This document shows, piece after piece, positions 42,383 through 45,973 of a stretch of DNA of 45,973 bases. The position numbers and the translations under genes are program-made. Position 1 is the stretch's first letter. Each line of letters starts with the position of its first letter. The stretch covers positions 1 through 45,973 of the forward strand of contig JBNGIS010020321.1 in assembly GCA_049999725.1 (NCBI GenBank), read 5' to 3'. The notes under the pieces are model-generated. The model had not been told where the DNA came from and made no database searches. It was given only the letters and a program-made list of their open reading frames with translations. Source of the DNA: Haplomitrium mnioides (lineage: Eukaryota > Marchantiophyta > Haplomitriopsida > Calobryales).

Positions 42383-42560
42383 AGTGAACCTTATGCGCGC
42401 ATATGATCAAGGATTGAACCCTATGTGCGCATAGGGTCAAGGAGTGAACCCAATACACATATAGGAACAAGGAGCGAGCAAATTGCCCGCAAAGGTTCAA
42501 GGAGGGAACCCAATGCACACATAGGATCCAAGGCTCAACCTTTTGCATGCACTGGATCTT
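42383..42560. repeat. 30-bp tandem repeat with palindromic cores
   Basis: Six units start with aagtgaacc/aagga..gaaccc at about 42381, 42409, 42439, 42469, 42499 and 42530 (period 30). The best palindrome is CCCTATGTGCGCATAGGG (42419-42436). On the + strand the units encode a ten-residue repeat (HIGSRSEPNA-like), and frames stay open on both strands because the period is a multiple of three. It falls between the donor at 42281 and the acceptor at 42612. Confidence 0.75.
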
Positions 42561-42916
42561 TAATACCGATAAAGTGGTCAAAGTTTAATCTTTCTTTTGA
42601 CTACTCCAACAGATCAACAAAAAGATGTTGTGGACCTTTCTTTGTCCTCATCAAATGATGACCACGATGTTCAAGATCCGAATGAGTTTGTTGAAAATAC
42701 AAAAAGCATAAAATAGGATAACTGTTTCAATTGTCGTGCGCATATACATCACTTACACAACTACATTGTCCACACACACTCCATGACATCTACTGACATA
42801 CAACAAAGAATGATACGCAGTTAAATCTCATGCGCATACAATGCATGAGACCCGACAATAATCAAGGTCCCTCCTATCAATCTAGACTCACAAAATCTGA
42901 GCACTTTTCCACTTGA

Positions 42917-43826
42917 ATCTCACAATCCAAGTAAAACCATACAAATCCATGGCTTGTCTCAGCACATGGTATCGCTCAATATCAACAACAGATGCAACAA
43001 CAGTAGGACCAGTAGGAAGCCCCATTGCCTGCTCTCTCTCATCAGGGTCAAGTTCCACCAATCTCTACAAGGTTGTATCTCAAATAAAACCAGGGCCTCT
43101 TGCTCGAAATACATAAGCTACAAGGTGACTCACCGGTAAATCAATCGACCCCACTCCAGCTAAGTGGTCCGCCCTTAGCAATAAAATATTGGTCAACAAT
43201 GCATGCAAATAACCTCGCAGTGCACTAACTGAAAGCAGTCATGGAAATTGCTCAACCATCAGCGCCACATGCCTCAAGGAGATTCTACGAGCGATCTCAC
43301 CCTTCTCTACATACAAATACTACTGAACAAGAATCCCTACTTGGAGCACAGTAGCTAGCTCTGTATTAGTGCCGCCAAACAACTCCAACAAACAAATACC
43401 ATCAGCAAGAGACTGCCATGAAATCGGCATAATATCTAATGGTGAAAGATTTACAGGTCCAAGTGTGGCAGAACCATCCAGTACAAGACCTGGCGCAAAT
43501 GCATCCTGCCAAGCATCCTTAACCAACCTGGACGCCTATACCTGCCACAACCTCTCCTTACTTCCACTCACAAGAATCACCTCACTTGACGACAATAATG
43601 CTGGCCTCGCAACCTCTGAATACACCTCCTCAACAAAAGAAATGTTGGCTGCATGTGCATTCCCCTCTAGTAAGTCAGAGTAGTCGGTGACAACCCTAGA
43701 AAATTCTGATAATGCCATAGATTGTGAAATTGGACTCCCAACTGGTCCACTAAATCTGCCAGACAACTTGCTCAATCGTACCTCTCCAGATCGCATCCAG
43801 GCCGATAGGACATTGACTCGTCCCAA
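42917..43826 (-). pseudogene. C5-DNA-methyltransferase-like domain, internally deleted
   Basis: Downstream of the protease a frame with stops reads: a linker whose family-like FWDESMSYRPG appears in a shifted frame (about 43800), then DGICLLELFGGTNTELATVL (about 43395-43345), which fits motif I of cytosine-5 methyltransferases (the SAM-binding loop). YLYVEKGEIARRISLRHV follows (about 43320-43265), fitting the next strand. SIDLPVSHL then joins directly to RARGPGFI*DTTL and LVELDPDEREQAMGLPTG (about 43060-43010), ending VLRQAMDLYGFTWIV (about 42925), which fits motifs IX-X. The segment that should carry the catalytic Pro-Cys-Gln and ENV motifs is missing between about 43145 and 43110. Four in-frame stops follow motif I. 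An active relative would methylate cytosines in DNA; this copy cannot. Confidence 0.65.
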
Positions 43827-43829
43827 AAA

Positions 43830-44558
43830 TCAATAGTGAATCTCATATGATATAGCACCGTACACCCCCACCAAAACATCATAAGACTCCACCTTGGTAA
43901 GTATGGCCCGAGCGCTCACATATGAGCTATCTATGGGATGATCAACTTGCACTCTAAGCTTAATCTCTCCACGTGTAATATGCTGTGTGGGTGAAGGTCT
44001 TCCTAATGAAGTTTGAATAGGGAAATGGCAGATATCTACATCTCCAAGCCTCAATCCCAACCCTTGCACAACTGACTTGTCTAACATCAATGGCTGTGCA
44101 CCTGTATCCAACAATACTTTAGCTGGCCTATACACCACATTTGAAGGACTGACAAGTTGGAAGATACCTTTCCAATTGTCAATGGACACCACACTGGGTC
44201 TAAATCTTGTTCTCTCAAATGCTAGTCGGGCTGATAACTCCATCAGTCGTGCCGGAGCAGCATGCCATGTCTCACCTCCAGATGAGGCACCTACGTCAAC
44301 TGCTCTACTCACAGGTCTCACTTCCATACTAGAAGTAGCACCTTGAGCCTCCCCACATAGTGTGGTTGCCAACTTGAACACTTCAGTTGGTGTGACTCCT
44401 CCAGTCAACACATCCCTAGTTGAAAAAAATGGTTTCTTGACCACTAACCTGGCTATCTCCATAGCCGAAGATGCACTCCCCTCCACCTTGGTTGATCTCT
44501 CAATCTTCTTGGAAGCTTGAGTTGGACGCATGGACGTGGTCCTCACCAAATCTATCAA
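43830..44558 (-). pseudogene. pro: Aspartic protease domain of the methyltransferase-bearing element
   Basis: An open frame of 242 codons. A variable N-terminal part (VLTGGVTPTEVFKLATTLCG) is followed by RPAKVLLDTGAQPLMLDKSV, with DTG as the retropepsin catalytic triplet and a hydrophobic approach strand, then GLGLRLGDVDICHFPIQTSLG and AILTKVESYDVLVGVYGA, which fits the C-terminal flap/ALIGxxxL-type end of retroviral-like proteases. The frame stops at 43830, just before the linker to the methyltransferase-like region, and the reading continues beyond one stop and a shift. It lies directly downstream of the zinc-knuckle part of gag with one intervening stop, so gag and protease were probably one polyprotein. 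Confidence 0.75.
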
Positions 44559-44582
44559 CTCAAATGATTGTGGAAGCCTTAC

Positions 44583-45973
44583 CTACCGGTGAGCATCCCC
44601 TATCTGAGGATCTGACTCCACTGCTGTTCTCGTAGGCTCAATAGCCTTGCCTGCCGCTCTAGTTACCGCCCCAGACATATCAATGTGGGTTGTCCCACAC
44701 ATGAATCCTATACCAGCTAAATCTCCATCAGCTGCGTATGAAGTAGAGGCTTCACCTCCAAAGTTGGGCCTCGCCTGAACTATAGTCATGGCAGCTAACT
44801 GCTGCTCCAATTGTGCAATCCTAGCATCCTTGGGATCCACAGTAGTTGTTGGAGTACCCACCCCAGCTCTTCCAATTGGTAATGCTCCTCTATCACGACC
44901 ACCTTGCCCACCTTTGCCTTGCTCACATGTGCAAGATCCTCCTCGTCGCAGCTCTGGGTGAAGCAAAAAACATCGATCTCTGGTATGACCCATGACCCCA
45001 CAATGGTCACATTGTTGTTGGTCAGCTGCACTTGCATCTCCATAATGTGCTACTCATGGCATCCTTGCCTTTCAACATAGCCTTTGCATATGATCTCCAC
45101 CACAGGTCCAACAACCTGACTGCTGACCTACATAAGATGGTAAAGTCGACTGCCCTCCAGCCTTCTGACCCTTCCGTGGTGCAGATTGTGATGTAGGTGT
45201 GGTTGGAGACGCAAACTTTGGCGCTTCCTTTTGAAATCCTGCAGTGACCACTCTCTCATTCACCATGTTAAGCTATATGCGCTATGACAGTGTAAACACA
45301 ATAGCAAGAGTAGGATCAGAATCCTTGAGAAGGGTGGCATCTCTCACTCTCCTCCTCAAATCCCTGTCAATGATGGAATACCAAAATTGTACCGCCTGAG
45401 CCTTTGTCACTCCCTTCGTGACATTGATGAGCCTCCTCATCATGGTGTAAGCTTCTCTCAATCTCTCTCCAGTTTTGTACTGGAACTCCTGAAGACACTT
45501 CAGCTTGTCCGTCCGCACACCCTGGTAATTTTGCTTGAGAAGCTCAAAAAATTCAACTACATGGTTAAACACTGGAACCCCTCCACTCTATGATACATTG
45601 ACTGAAATAGGTGTACTGAAAACTCCTCTTGCCCCTGAAGCACCAATATTGTGGCTAGTGCCACTAGAGGATGTTGTATGGGTCGTAGGGACATGGGCAC
45701 TTGCCCTTCCACCATAGGTGATGGAGACATAATTGGGAAACCAATATTGTCTCCACTCCTCAATCTCAGTCAAATGAGCCTGCTTGAATTCATGGTAATC
45801 ATCCATGGGCGATCCTTCCAAGTGTTGAAACAAACCTTTCCATGCCATGAAAGGTGTAAAGAGAGTTGAGTTCCGCAATGTTTGCAGATCACACCAAGTG
45901 TCAAACTCATGGATGAAATCATCCAAATCAATGGTGCCTACTACACCAGAGAACCTCCTTGGCCCTTTTGTAG
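44583..45973 (-). pseudogene. gag: Gag of the methyltransferase-bearing element, runs off the window
   Basis: From the window edge: GVVGTIDLDDFIHEFDTWCD, FTPFMAWKGLFQHLEGSPMD and EFKQAHLTEIEEWRQYWFPN (45926-45588), a Gag capsid-like start. After a stop, FFELLKQNYQGVRTDKLKCL and QEFQYKTGERLREAYTMMRR (45572-45282) form the retrotransposon gag core. Then CWTCGGDHMQRLC (about 45110) and CDHCGVMGHTRDRC (about 45010-44970) are two zinc knuckles; the second is a perfect C-x2-C-x4-H-x4-C. A Gly/Arg-rich stretch and a short coiled coil (RIAQLEQQLAAM) end the frame near 44583. The 5' end of gag is outside the window. At least four stops interrupt it. Confidence 0.75.

Larger units (their letters stand above)
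42900..45973 (-). mobile_element. Partial Ty3-like retroelement with a DNA-methyltransferase-like domain
   Basis: Reading on the - strand from the window end: gag (45973-44583), aspartic protease (44558-43830), then a linker and a decayed C5-methyltransferase-like domain (43826-42917). RT, RNase H and integrase are not found downstream; AT-rich unrelated DNA begins at about 42900. No LTR is visible in the window. The element is therefore truncated at its 3' side, and its 5' side lies beyond 45973. Several stops show that it is dead. Confidence 0.7.

Overview
The window reads as repeat-dense nuclear DNA of a land plant. It holds nested Ty3/gypsy-type LTR retrotransposons, a pentatricopeptide-repeat (PPR) gene relic of the plant PLS type, plant-style splice sites, and three 100-N assembly gaps. 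The wording of the PPR relic and the retroelement mix make me lean towards a seed-free vascular plant such as a fern, or a gymnosperm. That is an inference, not a demonstration. No intact host gene, tRNA, rRNA or CRISPR array was found.

Region 1 (about 208-34796) is a compound retrotransposon block on the + strand, arranged LTR - internal A - LTR - internal B - LTR. Internal A runs 3599-6665 and 23191-25824. Internal B runs 28350-34163. Both encode gag with three CCHC zinc knuckles, an aspartic protease, reverse transcriptase (RT), RNase H and integrase, and both are dead. They share the same lesions: RT active site FIDN in place of xxDD, integrase first Asp changed to Asn, and two stop codons at matching positions. 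The middle LTR lacks about 0.9 kb and the third LTR breaks off at about 34796.

Region 2 (6666-23190) is a second Ty3/gypsy element of about 16.5 kb inserted into the RT gene of copy A. It has a perfect 5-bp target duplication (AGGAC) and TGTTAGG...CCTAACA ends. Its genes lie on the - strand: gag 20503-18488, protease, RT, RNase H, integrase down to about 14371. Repeats of about 2.7 kb flank it (11364-14145 and 20534-23190). They carry a 39-bp minisatellite and an AC microsatellite. Between 6666 and 11363 is an extra 4.7-kb arm with no counterpart on the other side. It holds a coiled-coil ORF that resembles LINE-1 ORF1.

Region 3 (34797-42900) is AT-rich. It holds the PPR relic (34829-35234, - strand), relics of unrecognised genes with good splice signals, and three clusters of palindromic short tandem repeats that appear to sit in introns.

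Region 4 (about 42900-45973, - strand, running off the window) is part of another Ty3-like element: gag with two CCHC knuckles, a DTG protease, and then, where RT would be expected, a decayed cytosine-5 DNA-methyltransferase-like domain that has lost its catalytic middle. This is the most unusual thing in the window.
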